Source of the DNA: Symsagittifera roscoffensis
Lineage: Eukaryota; Xenacoelomorpha; Acoela; Convolutidae
Direction of reading: 5' to 3'
Assembly: GCF_963678635.1 (NCBI RefSeq)
Contig: NC_087064.1
Coordinates: forward strand, 31,596,369 to 31,660,368
DNA length: 64,000 bases
Position numbers and translations under genes: made by a program. Position 1 is the first letter of the stretch, and each line of letters opens with the position of its first letter. Positions 36,501 to 45,502 of the stretch are shown here, piece by piece. Under the pieces are notes generated by a model that was given only the letters and a program-made list of their open reading frames with translations, was not told the DNA's origin and ran no database searches.

Positions 36501-39500
36501 TCCTTTGGTTTATCAAAGTCTGGGTCCGAGAGCTTAAGACGTGTGATATCCAAACTGTTCGGTATATTCACCCGTTCTCTGGGCAGGTAGCCAGAAAGTT
36601 TTTGAAGAGTGAAGGCTTCAATATGTAGAGATTGATTCTGAGAATCCTTTGTTTCCAGATTGACAGAACCAGATTTCACAGTTTTTACTCCTCCGCCAAT
36701 TTCTTGATTGGTAGCTTGAGTCAGTTAGCACAGCTGGTTGTAACGAAACTGCATTCAGATCCGCTGTCCAGTAAGGCTCGACAATTGTGATAACCGCCAT
36801 TTGCAGTTTTTACCTCAATTAGTACAGTTCCCAGTATGGTAGTGGCACCGGTAGTACCCCCGTGACCCGCAAACTTATTTTCAGGTCCCGGTTGGTTGTT
36901 TGGGTCTGTATGGATGTGAAGTAACGAGTGATGACCCTTTCGACAGGTTTTGCACGTTGACTTCGACTTGCACTCATGATTTTGGTGTCCAAGGGACAGG
37001 CAATTGAAGCATAATCGCTTTGATTTGGCTTCTTGTCTTCTATTGGAAATAGACATTTCCTGAAATTTTGTGCATTGATACACGCGGTGATCACCACTGC
37101 AGCATGGGCAGATGATCGTCTTAGCAGAGTTCGTGTGGTATGTCTGTACCTTGTCATCTTTCTTAGAGTTTCCAGATTGGTCTGAATTTCCTTGATGATT
37201 TTTTCTATGAATTGAAGGTAACTGGAGGTCCTTCGTAGCTTCTAGGGCGCGAGATCGTTCCTGCGAGATCGTTCCTGCAAGATCTTCTTCCTCTGTTTGA
37301 TTTTTGGCACGTCATTTCCCGCGCAGGTAAGTTCCCATTGTCTTCTAGTTTCAGGATCTAATTTCTTGGCCAAAACGTGAACCCAGATCAAATCGCATTG
37401 ATCAATTTTTAGTCCAAGTCCTGTCAGTGCCATCGTGTTTTCCGAGTAGATGTTAATCAAGCGACGTATTGCAGCGGATGACCCATGCTTTATTGGAGTG
37501 AATTCAAAAATTGCTTCCAAGTGAGCGCGTGATATCATCTTGACATCAGCATATCGATCCTTTAGAAGTTCCCTTGCGACTGAGTAGTTCGCGTTTGTAG
37601 TAGGCAAGTGGGATAGCAAACGAAACGGTTCATCCTTGAGGGCACCCTTTAGGTATTGCAGTTTCTGAACATCAGACAGCGATGCATTTGAGTGAACTGC
37701 TCCATCAAAGGAATCTAAGAAAGGTAGCCATTGATCATACCTTCCGCTAAATGTTGGCGAATTCAGTTTCGGCAACTTCAGGCAAGTATCTTGGTTTCGG
37801 CCAGCACCACGTTGGGAAGTGGATTTGTAGGATCCTGTTCCACTTGCGCTGTCGTCATCTTTGACCGATTCAGTTGAATATTTTCCTCGGTCATCTAACA
37901 TAGTTGTGATCATTTCCATCAAACAATCTACTTGAAGGTAGATTTTCTCGGCTTCTTCCAATTCAACTTCAAGTGCATCTTCATCATCGTTTAGAACATT
38001 TGAAATTTGCTGATTAAGCTCTTCCAGTTCCTTTTTCTTTCGTTCGCACATCGTGAGATTGGCCTTGAGAGTTCCAATTTCCTTGTAGGTTAGAGCAGAT
38101 GCCTCTTCGTTGAAGATTGCTGAGACGGCATTTTCCGATCGGGTAATGACACCGATGTTAGCACTTCTTGATCGCTTCAAAGCAGGAAGAGTGAGCGTCA
38201 CGTTGCTCATGTCACTAGCAGGTGATGACATTTTTAACTTTCCTCTTTGTTTCTAATCTTTGGTTCGTTCGTGAGTCGCGTTGCACCAAAAATGTTGTGC
38301 AGCAAAAGTTGGGAAACGAAAAATCACCAATCCGACTGAATAAAACTAGTGATTCGCAAAGAGTGTAAATTATTTCATGAGTTATAGATAGAAGTCAATT
38401 GATTTTTGTTAAATGCGGTTTTAAATAAGTAAATCAGTTCAATCGTAGATTTAGTTCAAGTAGAAAGCTGAGATGTCTTTTTTAGGCTTCAACACTATTT
38501 ACGGGATAAACGTCTAGGACCCGATCGCAACACCCATGCTTATCGCGAGGGTTAAGAAAAATTGGTTAAGGGAAAATTTTCTAGTTCCCGATTACAAGTC
38601 ACTTGCTCTCGCAAGTGAAAAAAAATTATACTGGTAGTTTACTAGTTTAAAAACTTTATAAATCGCCGGTAAATATAATTTTTTTAAAAAAATTCTCGAT
38701 ATGATACGAACCAGCAGCAATAAATCCAATTACAGATGGTAGCATCATCATATTGCACAAATGGGACATGAAGAAAGCAGAGACAACAACCAAAAACATA
38801 TCCACGATGAGTTTGCGGTCCTCCAAAGAAAGAGTGATATCTTTGGGTCTGGAGAGGACATATTTGTTGTCCCGACTGTCAATCAACATTCCAGCTGGAC
38901 GATCTCCAATGTTGCCATCCAAAAGAGCTCTGTTCTCTCGGACCTACAAAAGGTTGGGTTACTTTTTGTGTCAACAGAGAAAAAGGCATATCACTGCATC
39001 TGAAGAATGCAATGGTAAGCTATCCATATGTGGAAATCAGCGTTTTCCATTCAAACTGATAATCAAGATCAAAGTCTTGCCTTACAACGAACGACGAGCT
39101 TCCTTAATCGGTTTTTAAACCTCTGCGGCTGATAATTTAAGTGAAAGTACTTACGGGTACATGAATTGTGCAAAAGTACCTGATAAACAGCTTCAATTTC
39201 TCCTATGTGCTTTTCACGATACTGCTGATAATCTTCTTTTTTCAAAAATCCATCCTCATCATCACCATCACCATTTGAAAGATCCGCGGCAGCCAGATGC
39301 AACTCATTCATCATATCGACAAACATCTGCTTAACGCTTGAAGATTCATTTATCTGTTTCCGAAAACCCTGCAGCGAACTCAGCTTTGTCTCAATTTCAG
39401 ATACTTCGTTCAGCTCTTTTTCTTCTGCAAATATAGCGTATTGCAACTGGTTTATGCGATATTTAGTGTTAGCTTTAAGAAGCTCAATGTCGTTGACGTC

Positions 39501-39914
39501 GCCTTTTAAGACTCCTCCGAAAGAATCCAGAGCTGATAGTACAAAGTATTCTGATTGGTTGATTTCCTTCAGAAACAAACTATACAACTCCAACTTTAGA
39601 TCGTATTTTTCTTTTTCGATCTCTGAACTTCCGATTTCAGATGACTTTGATAGTTGTTTCATTAACTTATTCACATGTGCTTCAACATTGGCCTTTTTTG
39701 TAAGCAGAGTTGAAACTTGACTACAGCCGTTCGAAAACCATTGCGAGTTTCGGGAAGCTATTGGCTTTGGTAACTGATTAACATTCCTTGCCTTCGCTGA
39801 AAAGACAGACCCAAGACCTGCCTTAGTCGAGATGATAAGAATGGTTGCTACCATTACACAGCAACAACCCCTAGAGGGGCACATTATCATATACTTTTTA
39901 AATCTAAAAAGCAT
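27072..39914 (-). CDS. TMCO3: TMCO3-like cation/proton antiporter (CPA2/Kef-type), five exons
   Basis: The exons are 39,914-39,180, 38,943-38,712, 29,127-28,912, 28,506-28,039 and 27,517-27,072; all junctions are GT-AG and in phase (0, 1, 1, 1). The product is 698 residues, close to the vertebrate protein's ~677. Exon 1 encodes a likely signal peptide (hydrophobic '[13 protein letters not shown]') and a long coiled coil. Exon 2 holds '[16 protein letters not shown]', diagnostic for the family, and the first membrane segments. Exons 3-5 hold the exchanger core, including 'VGPSCLNLV', 'TLGEIAVFF', '[14 protein letters not shown]' and '[11 protein letters not shown]'. Family knowledge predicts a monovalent cation/H+ antiporter of internal membranes. 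The conserved Asp after Gln in the membrane segment before 'AVVLAIMP' is His here ('GQHVFLAVV'), so transport may be altered. Intron 2 (29,128-38,711) carries the BEL/Pao insertion. The gene is followed by a duplicated, inactivated copy of exons 3-5. Confidence 0.88.
30554..30990. other. TMCO3 intron 2 sequence, including half of a SINE-like repeat
   Basis: There is no coding evidence. On the minus strand at ~30,840-30,900 a tRNA-like segment is visible (A-box-like 'gacttagccggtatg', B-box-like 'ggttcgaatctg'), but its T-stem does not pair, so it is not a tRNA gene. The segment 'gatgagtcctgtgagca' just before the BEL/Pao insertion continues on the far side of it at 38,495 ('tttacgggataaacgtct'). 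Together they match an uninterrupted copy at 54,061-54,140. Confidence 0.7.
30991..31192 (-). repeat. 3' LTR of the BEL/Pao element
   Basis: It is 202 bp and identical to the 38,293-38,494 copy except at one position (T versus G near 31,151). TG...CA ends. It is bounded outside by target duplication CTATT and inside by the purine tract of the element. The antisense JmjC-like gene starts 43 bp inside this LTR, so LTR sequence is the natural candidate for its promoter. Confidence 0.96.
31235..32213 (+). CDS. JmjC/cupin-type dioxygenase-like gene, antisense inside a BEL/Pao element
   Basis: Exon 1 is 31,235-31,519 (95 codons, basic, '[19 protein letters not shown]'), ending at a strong donor GTGAGT in phase 0. 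The second exon is open from 31,671 to the stop at 32,213. Phase-compatible acceptors lie before 31,725 or 31,743, giving about 250 residues. The second exon shows a JmjC signature: 'FCTFHQD' (HxD at 31,800-31,808), 'LLGGRKLW' matching the usual GxKxW strand with a candidate 2-oxoglutarate lysine, then '[15 protein letters not shown]' with the distal His at 32,046-32,048, 80 residues after the first. All three metal ligands are thus present. An acceptor-like 'tcttcaattttcag' sits just before the ATG, and AATAAA lies at ~32,246. Its GC content is visibly above that of its neighbours. A Fe(II)/2-oxoglutarate oxygenase role is the family expectation; the substrate is unknown. It could be a captured host gene or an accessory gene of the element; the exact acceptor is uncertain. 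Confidence 0.75.
32214..32814. other. Spacer between the antisense JmjC gene and the end of pol
   Basis: No open frame of interest. It contains the AATAAA of the JmjC-like gene at ~32,246 on the plus strand. Pol of the element ends at 32,815 on the minus strand. The two transcription units are therefore convergent, separated by about 600 bp of AT-rich sequence. Confidence 0.6.
32815..33711 (-). pseudogene. BEL/Pao integrase: catalytic core and C-terminal domain (frameshifted)
   Basis: Reading from ~33,650 the core shows '[20 protein letters not shown]', '[12 protein letters not shown]' (second catalytic Asp) and '[20 protein letters not shown]' (catalytic Glu). The frame changes near 33,295, continues as '[20 protein letters not shown]', and changes again into '[20 protein letters not shown]' and the Trp-rich C-terminal '[11 protein letters not shown]...PLEWKTGRI'. 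The segment that should precede the core, with the end of the zinc finger and the first catalytic Asp, is missing: the first residues here ('[19 protein letters not shown]') belong to reverse transcriptase. This integrase cannot be active. Confidence 0.85.
33654..34570 (-). pseudogene. Displaced protease-end/first-half reverse transcriptase block inside integrase
   Basis: This ~917-bp block encodes '[12 protein letters not shown]', '[13 protein letters not shown]', the RT palm start ('[20 protein letters not shown]', '[18 protein letters not shown]') and ends at '[14 protein letters not shown]'. Both its ends duplicate sequence found in the normal position (36,20x-36,57x). There the central 553 bp are missing, with a TCCTT microhomology at the break. 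The block interrupts the integrase between the zinc-binding '[15 protein letters not shown]' and the catalytic core. The RT half after 'STRCF' is not part of it. A template switch during reverse transcription is a simple explanation; an assembly fault is the alternative. Confidence 0.88.
34571..36264 (-). pseudogene. BEL/Pao reverse transcriptase second half, RNase H, integrase N-terminus
   Basis: From 36,264: '[20 protein letters not shown]', then the catalytic '[10 protein letters not shown]', '[19 protein letters not shown]' and RNase H-like '[20 protein letters not shown]' and '[13 protein letters not shown]' up to a stop at 35,461. The next frame (35,427-34,969) continues RNase H ('[20 protein letters not shown]', '[18 protein letters not shown]'). 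After another frame change it enters the integrase zinc-binding region ('[14 protein letters not shown]'), which ends at 34,571 where the displaced block begins. At least two frameshifts are seen. The first half of RT is missing here. Confidence 0.85.
36311..37157 (-). pseudogene. BEL/Pao zinc knuckles and aspartic protease (frameshifted)
   Basis: It carries '[14 protein letters not shown]' and '[13 protein letters not shown]', the paired zinc knuckles typical of BEL/Pao, then the protease active-site stretch '[14 protein letters not shown]' near 36,750. The frame is broken at ~36,720 and resumes as '[14 protein letters not shown]', '[17 protein letters not shown]' and '[17 protein letters not shown]'. 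At 36,323 it jumps straight to mid-RT because 553 bp are deleted at a TCCTT repeat. Confidence 0.85.
37242..38231 (-). CDS. BEL/Pao gag (truncated by a 14-bp duplication)
   Basis: It is 329 codons from an ATG 62 bp inside the 5' LTR. The N-terminal half is acidic and coiled-coil-like ('[20 protein letters not shown]'). The C-terminal half has the BEL/Pao capsid-type '[18 protein letters not shown]' and '[20 protein letters not shown]' ('[20 protein letters not shown]'). A perfect 14-bp tandem duplication ('gagatcgttcctgc' at 37,251 and 37,265) shifts the frame and ends the protein at 'NDLAP', before the zinc knuckles. The shift may be a mutation; the gag-pol junction of an intact relative would show this. 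Confidence 0.88.
   Translation of the reverse strand: MSSPASDMSNVTLTLPALKRSRSANIGVITRSENAVSAIFNEEASALTYKEIGTLKANLTMCERKKKELEELNQQISNVLNDDEDALEVELEEAEKIYLQVDCLMEMITTMLDDRGKYSTESVKDDDSASGTGSYKSTSQRGAGRNQDTCLKLPKLNSPTFSGRYDQWLPFLDSFDGAVHSNASLSDVQKLQYLKGALKDEPFRLLSHLPTTNANYSVARELLKDRYADVKMISRAHLEAIFEFTPIKHGSSAAIRRLINIYSENTMALTGLGLKIDQCDLIWVHVLAKKLDPETRRQWELTCAGNDVPKIKQRKKILQERSRRNDLAP
38293..38494 (-). repeat. 5' LTR of the BEL/Pao element
   Basis: It is 202 bp and 201/202 identical to the 3' LTR at 30,991-31,192. It is followed on the minus strand by 'tttttggtgcaacgcgactc', a plausible primer-binding site, and preceded by target duplication CTATT (38,495-38,499). It should hold the promoter for gag-pol. 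Confidence 0.96.
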
Positions 39915-40003
39915 AATTCATAATGTAATACATATATTATACATTGCAAGAACTTCGCTTCATAATGCCTATGAACTTAAAACAACCCAGAAGCTCTATT
40001 GAC

Positions 40004-40291
40004 AAGCCAACCGTACAATTGCCCCCTAAATCGATTATGGGGGGATAAAATACCGGTTTTTCCGAAATTAATTTCCAGGGCAAAATTTATCGATACAAAA
40101 CAATTAATATCTTAGGTTACTAACAGTAAAAAATAGCTGTTCCGTGTAAAACATTTTCTCGAGTCGTATATTCTGCGCGCTTGTTTGAAATGAATATTTT
40201 ATGCCGAAATAAATTTCAGAATTAATACATGCTTGGAGAGGACATTCTACGGTAGGTCACTTAGGGGAGAAATTGTACGGTTGATCCTTCA
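40004..40291. mobile_element. MITE with 'aaccgtacaattnccccctaa' inverted ends, copy 1
   Basis: The left end reads 'caagccaaccgtacaattgc' followed by 'cccctaaatcga'. The right end, read inward on the minus strand, reads 'aaggatcaaccgtacaattt' followed by 'ctcccctaagtg'. The same ends and the internal 'ttacatgcttgg(g/a)agg' and 'ggtcacttagggg' segments occur at 48,398-48,701. It is about 290 bp with no coding capacity. The target duplication is not clear. Confidence 0.75.
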
Positions 40292-40398
40292 TTCTCTACG
40301 GGACCAAACAAGTAACTAGTACCATAGGTAAGAACCTACTGACGAAACTTACCACTATTGGGAAGGATGGAATATTTTGTGTGTTCCAGTGATTATTA

Positions 40399-40930
40399 CA
40401 AAGGCGAAGTTGCAGTTCGCATACACAAGCAAAAATATTGCCGATAACGCTACTGGGAAAAACTGAATGAGTAAAACTTAGTCTAGAAAACTTCTTAAGT
40501 GACGCACGCCAATTAAGAGTCTACATAACTGCTAAGTGACGCAATCCAGTTATAACGCATTAGCAGTACCAGTCAATTTAAAAAATATATCTATCTAACA
40601 TGCCTCAATTTATAGAGCGGAAGCATTTTAACTAGTATACGAAAAAGTTCATTCAAAACATCAGAACCTGCCCAGGTTCGAACCCTCTTATTTTATTGCG
40701 GTTCTCCTTCCATACCCTACGCTACAGATCCATGATACCTTGAGGCTAAAGTGCAATTTGTAAAATAAAAGTATTTGTTAATATCCTCAGCATTGGCTGT
40801 ACTTAATAGCAGGTTATTGATCAAAATGAACACTTTAAGAACGAACACATTTTGTCGCAACAATATTTGTGTCGCATCAATATTTGCGACTCAGGTTGGA
40901 AAAAAAGAGAGTTCATACTAAAACACAAGC
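40399..40930 (-). repeat. tRNA-derived SINE, copy 1
   Basis: Its start hairpin 'aggcgaagttgcagttcgc' and its tail 'tttgcgactcaggttggaaa' match the copy at 53,377-53,855 over the whole length. On the minus strand at ~40,740-40,670 an A-box-like 'gatctgtagcgtaggg' and a B-box 'gggttcgaacctgg' are spaced as in a tRNA, showing a tRNA-derived Pol III promoter. Confidence 0.8.
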
Positions 40931-41422
40931 TTTGCCTGTGTAACTAGCTTATAAATATAACCACTTGTAATGCATTAGTACTCATCGAGAATTTCTCCAA
41001 TCACTCTAAAATTGCTTTCAACTCATGTGCATTAAAAATTTTGACAAAGTGCTCCTTATTAGAAAAATATTACTTTCTCAAAAATAAATTTTCAACGAGA
41101 AAGCGTTATGCAAGCGCGAAAAAAGCGACAATATGCCTTGGAAAAGAATCGCCAAGCCAGTAATTATAGCAATAAATTTAAAACATTTATCAGACCAACT
41201 GCAGCAGAACCATTTGTAAACGTTCGATTTCAGCAAAAAAAAAACATTGTTGACATACTTCAAGTTGAGTAATCAACAGAATTTGTACAGCCAATGGCCA
41301 AGTTGTTTTTAGTTTCAACCATGGATTCGGTATTTCTGAACCTGCTGAAGAAAATTAGAAGGTCCGCTGCAATTTAACTTCAATGAACAATTAATCTCAT
41401 CACGGATCTAGTAACAAATAAT

Positions 41423-44400
41423 TCAGTCCTCCTCTTCTTCCTCTGCAGCGTCTCCTTTCCCGTTAGCCATTTTAGCCCCTCCCCCTCCCCCTGTAGTTGA
41501 GTCTGTCTCCTCCCCCTCACTGTTGGAATCGTCACCGGCCACCTCTTGATTCTCCTGCTCCAATTTCTCCAACTGCTTCGCAAACTCCAAATCGTCCGCC
41601 CTGTTCACTACCTTTGGCTAAACAATGACATTTTTTGCTTTATTTTTAAACCCATTTGTCAACGAGAGAAATGAACAACATGCGAAATGTTCTGCTCTTC
41701 CACGGAGAACCTCTTTTTTTGTTTTTGGGGTGGGGGGGGGCTGGTAATGTTATTATCAAGAACTCAAGCAACAAGAACCTACCACAGTAGGCATCGAACT
41801 ACCGACCTTGCAATTGAAAAGGTGAAGAATCAGCCATTTCACCACCGCCCCCTTTAATAGTAATTCATTACTTACCTATTGTTTGCTTTGATTACATTTC
41901 CAAAAAATGCAAATATTACCAACTAACACAGTGACCTTTGGGCAATCTGAGTTGGTAGAATGAAAAGTTTCAGATTTACTTTTTAACCGAGTAGGTTAAA
42001 ATGTATTAATTCCAAATAAGGCACCCTACAAATGCTGGTTACTTTGGCTACAATTTCTTAGTTTCGTACCTCAGAGACCACTTTGAAACTGCCTCCTGAC
42101 TCCTCGATGCTCTCTTCTATCTCCCCCATAGCTTTGTTCACCGCTGCCAACCCGTCTGTGTGGTCTAGCGTAGTCACCGTTAACACATATGTAGGCGGTG
42201 CTATTAAATTTACCTATAGCACAAACATATTTAGACTAACGTAGCTTATTCTAACTGAGGCAAAGGTGCACTTCGCAAACACAAGCAAGAGAAGGGGCAA
42301 AAATAGGCAGAATTTTTTTTAAAAAGGTAACAATTGTATAAATTCCGCTATGTGTAGGAATCAATCCCCCAAACCTGGAGATTAAAAGTCACCTTCCTCG
42401 CATCTGCTCCATGGCCGCTCACAATAGTAAAACACTAAAAGCCCAGCTAAAGTACCTGTTCGATAATTATTTTAAAAAATTGTACAGAAATGCGCGAATG
42501 GCAGTGTATATGTCAAAATAAGTCAAAATGTTTAAAATTGGACATTTATCAAGTCCATAGATGATTCCTACCAAAACTACGGATAACACGCTGTCGCAGA
42601 GGAGATTACATCTCCATTTAATTTCTTTTTTTTCTGAATTGTCATGGTAGTTTTTGGGAAACTTAGCAAAGTTCAAAATTGGGTCATAAAGTCAAATGTT
42701 TCTGAAACCTATAGCGTATTCTTAACCAAAATCGAAAAAAAATGCTTACGCAAGGAATACCCTAACTTCTATGACGAGAAATGTTCTGGTACATGTTCGG
42801 CAAGTGTTTGGTAAGCTGGAGGTACGTGTTTGGTACGTGAATCAATTTGCTATACTGATGCGGCACGAATAGTGTAATTTCAAAAATTGGACTTTGCCCA
42901 AAACCATAGTTGTTTCTCTACCAAATTAAGTGAAAAAGAGTTTAAAAAAATTTGGTAAAATGAATTTTCCCAAGAAGAAAACTGCCAAAACTCTAAACTT
43001 TGACTTAATTAAAGGCCATGACTTTTTCTTACACAAAACTGGCATAGCCAGTTATAAAGGTAGGCTTTCAACATCATGTTATTTTGATTAAACTTCCTAT
43101 AAATTTGATGAATCAGATTTGGCAGGATAGTTAGCAAGAAAAGTCCAAAAAACGGTCAACAAATCTAAAATAAGGCTTTTCCGAGGGCCATAACTCTTTG
43201 TGGCAAATTTTTTGTGGAAATCTGATAAATAAAATCCATTTAATTAACATTAAAAAGAAATGAAAAGTCAGACCGCGAAAAATCAAATCTGAGCCTAAAC
43301 AAATTTTACGACTTTTACTGAAAAAAAATCATCGCAACCTATATAAGAGTCGGAACTACGTTCATCGATTTTTAAAACTAACTTATTTGAGAGCCTTGTA
43401 GCTTGACGTCATTTTAGTAACCTTCCAGTGGTTCCTAGTTCAAAGATTCACCCCTATAAAAGACTTACTCAACGGTTCAGCATATGCGAGTATTTAATTT
43501 GATAACGATTTTTTATCTCTTGCAAAAAGGCGAGGGATTGTTAAAGAATCCAAAAAAAACGTCTGGTCAAGAAATTTAAATTCGGTGCTTCATAATTCAG
43601 AACTTAAAACAATACTTACTGATATTTGCATTTCTTCTGTTGAACAAGCAATTCCTCGCTTCAGAGCACGTTTTATTGCGTCGATTCCCTCAAAATTGAA
43701 ACAGGATACTTCTACATCTGAAAAAGTTCCAATGTCATTTCAAGATACACAAATTCTTAGTGGTCTAGAACATTCTCATAACACTAACCAGCTCTTATTT
43801 TGACAGGGTTGGGCGCCAGTCTCCTCTGGATCTCGGCTAGCAAAACTTCTCGCACATTATTGTCAAGTGGGCACTCATCCAAAACTGAAGAGTCAGCGAC
43901 CGCTTTCTTGAACCACTCGAACGAGGCATTATCTTGCTTGAACTTCTCGTCAAAGTACCACGCACTCTTGCTGTATAGCTCTTCTAGTTGGTTGTCTTCT
44001 TTGTACTGTAATTTCTGTGCGACGTTTCTGAGGATGAGGTTGATTTTGTTGCCCTTGGCGTGTTTGCTGTGGCAAAGGTCTCTGTCTTCGGGACTAGCTC
44101 TCCGTTTAGAACAATCAATGTATCCTACAACGGCTAGGTATTTTATATCTCTCTGCTTAGCTTTCGAGAAATTTCATTTTTTAAAAGTACAAATTCTTAT
44201 ATACAAATATCTAAGGCACCAACTTACAATTCGTTCTGCAGACAATTTCCGAAAAGTTGATATGAAAATTTTGCTGAAATAAGGTTGATAAAATGACCAA
44301 CTTGAAGTGTTCAAAAAAACAAAAGATCATCTCAAGAATCAACTGTTCTCAATTGTATCACTCTCAAATAACCAATTCATACGTCATACTTGCCTTTAAC

Positions 44401-45502
44401 GGGGTCTACCCTCACTACGACGACAGCTTCGTTCCTGCCCACTCGGATCAGTTTGTTGATTGATCTGATTCTCCTACGCGACAACTCACCCATCAGGATC
44501 ATACCTGCAAACAAACGCACAGTTTGTTGTTTAAGTCCAGCACGCTTAAAGAACCCTTAGTGCGAGTCTCACGCCAGATCTCTATATAAAAGAAAAAATA
44601 AATGCATCTAATCCTTTTCTAAAATAGCCAACGAAAGTTGAAAAGTGACTAAAAAATTACCAAAAAATAATTGACTTTTCCGAAAATTCAATTTTCGAGT
44701 TTCAAGGAGACATATATCACCATCAGGCTCTTCAACTTTCCAGAGAATTCAATGATTGACCCTTTCTTGATGCAGCTGACCCAATTTGAGAGAACTGAAT
44801 TGAGTTTTTTATTCCGCAGGGAAATCTTTTACGCAGTTAACTTCGGCAGAATTCCATTTTTGAAACGAAAAATCATTCACGTTTTTACGGGATAATTTAT
44901 GGCGCTTGGCCTCTAAAATTCAACAGTGGAACCGCGAAACCTCAATTTCGAGCGCGAACAACTTTTTCGTAAAAAAACTGAAAAAAGGCAAAAACAACTT
45001 TCATTACGTTTATTGATACTTTATCGTGAGGATTCATAGTTAAAAAGGATCAAGTCAAAATCCTTCCCTTTTATTACACCGAATAGAGCTTCGACCCCAA
45101 TACTTAATCAGGACCCCAATACTTAATCTATGTTTTACAACACTCGAAAAATTGAAAGACTTAATTTCAAACTAAATCAATTAAAAGTTTTATCATTTTC
45201 ATTATAACGCCGTTGTTTTTATTATAGTTCCAGTCTCAGTGAAGCAATTAAAAGGTTTCGTGGGGCATTAGCATCCTAGCATCCTAAACGCAATTCAATT
45301 CGCTTATAAATTTAGGCAGGACGCCATAAAAAATTAACGTCATAAAAGCAAATGAAGTGCTTTTACCTTCGATGTTGTTGTATTCAAGGAGCTGCACGTA
45401 AGCGCCCATGTCTTCGATCTGTTTTATGGTGACCATGACTAACTCATCAGGTGCAGGGAACTTGGCCCTGTAGAACCTGCAGTTCAGGATCCCAGAGGAC
45501 AT
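41423..45502 (-). CDS. EIF2S1: Eukaryotic translation initiation factor 2 subunit alpha (eIF2-alpha)
   Basis: The six exons are 45,502-45,367, 44,504-44,394, 44,124-43,789, 43,717-43,620, 42,213-42,070 and 41,617-41,423. They join in phase to give 339 residues (human about 315). The S1/OB domain starts '[18 protein letters not shown]' with '[18 protein letters not shown]'. The stress-kinase site is intact as '[15 protein letters not shown]'; the target Ser is residue 54 here. The helical domain ('[12 protein letters not shown]', '[20 protein letters not shown]') and the C-terminal domain ('[20 protein letters not shown]') follow. The tail is longer than usual, with Gly-rich and Glu-rich runs. 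Intron 2 uses a GC donor (GCAAGT), the others GT. A splice acceptor seven bases before the ATG suggests a 5' UTR intron. The protein carries initiator tRNA with eIF2-beta/gamma in the cytosol. No lesion is seen. Confidence 0.97.
41770..41865 (-). repeat. tRNA-like SINE head in EIF2S1 intron 5
   Basis: The minus strand reads 'gggggcggtggtgaaatggc' followed by 'ggtagttcgatgcctac'. It has a plausible D-arm start and T-loop, but the anticodon arm and T-stem pair imperfectly, so a functional tRNA is unlikely. Confidence 0.5.

Larger units (their letters stand above)
30991..38494 (-). mobile_element. BEL/Pao LTR retrotransposon, recent, internally rearranged
   Basis: The direct terminal repeats are 30,991-31,192 and 38,293-38,494 (202 bp each, one mismatch). 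On the minus strand they start TGTTGAAG and end CACAACA. The 5-bp target duplication CTATT is perfect on both sides (30,986-30,990 and 38,495-38,499). The interior on the minus strand carries gag, BEL-type zinc knuckles ending in 'HHSLLH', protease ('[10 protein letters not shown]'), reverse transcriptase ('YVDDFLGG'), RNase H and integrase pieces. A primer-binding-like 'tggtgcaacgcgactc' follows the 5' LTR, and a purine tract 'aagggaggcggaa' precedes the 3' LTR. The family assignment rests on domain order and the 'HHSLLH', '[13 protein letters not shown]' and '[16 protein letters not shown]' motifs. The coding region has frameshifts, a deletion and a displaced block (listed separately) and cannot make a normal polyprotein. 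An antisense JmjC-like gene lies between pol and the 3' LTR. Confidence 0.96.
39915..41422. other. Intergenic spacer between TMCO3 and EIF2S1 (MITE and SINE)
   Basis: The 5' end of the TMCO3-like gene and the 3' end of EIF2S1 face each other head to tail on the minus strand. The spacer carries a MITE (40,004-40,291) and a tRNA-derived SINE (40,399-40,930). No further gene is seen. Confidence 0.65.

Noticed and set aside
43585-44282. Plus-strand open frames of 72 and 160 codons over EIF2S1
   Set aside because: They are antisense shadows of exons 3 and 4 of eIF2-alpha; the minus-strand translation matches a known protein, exon by exon.
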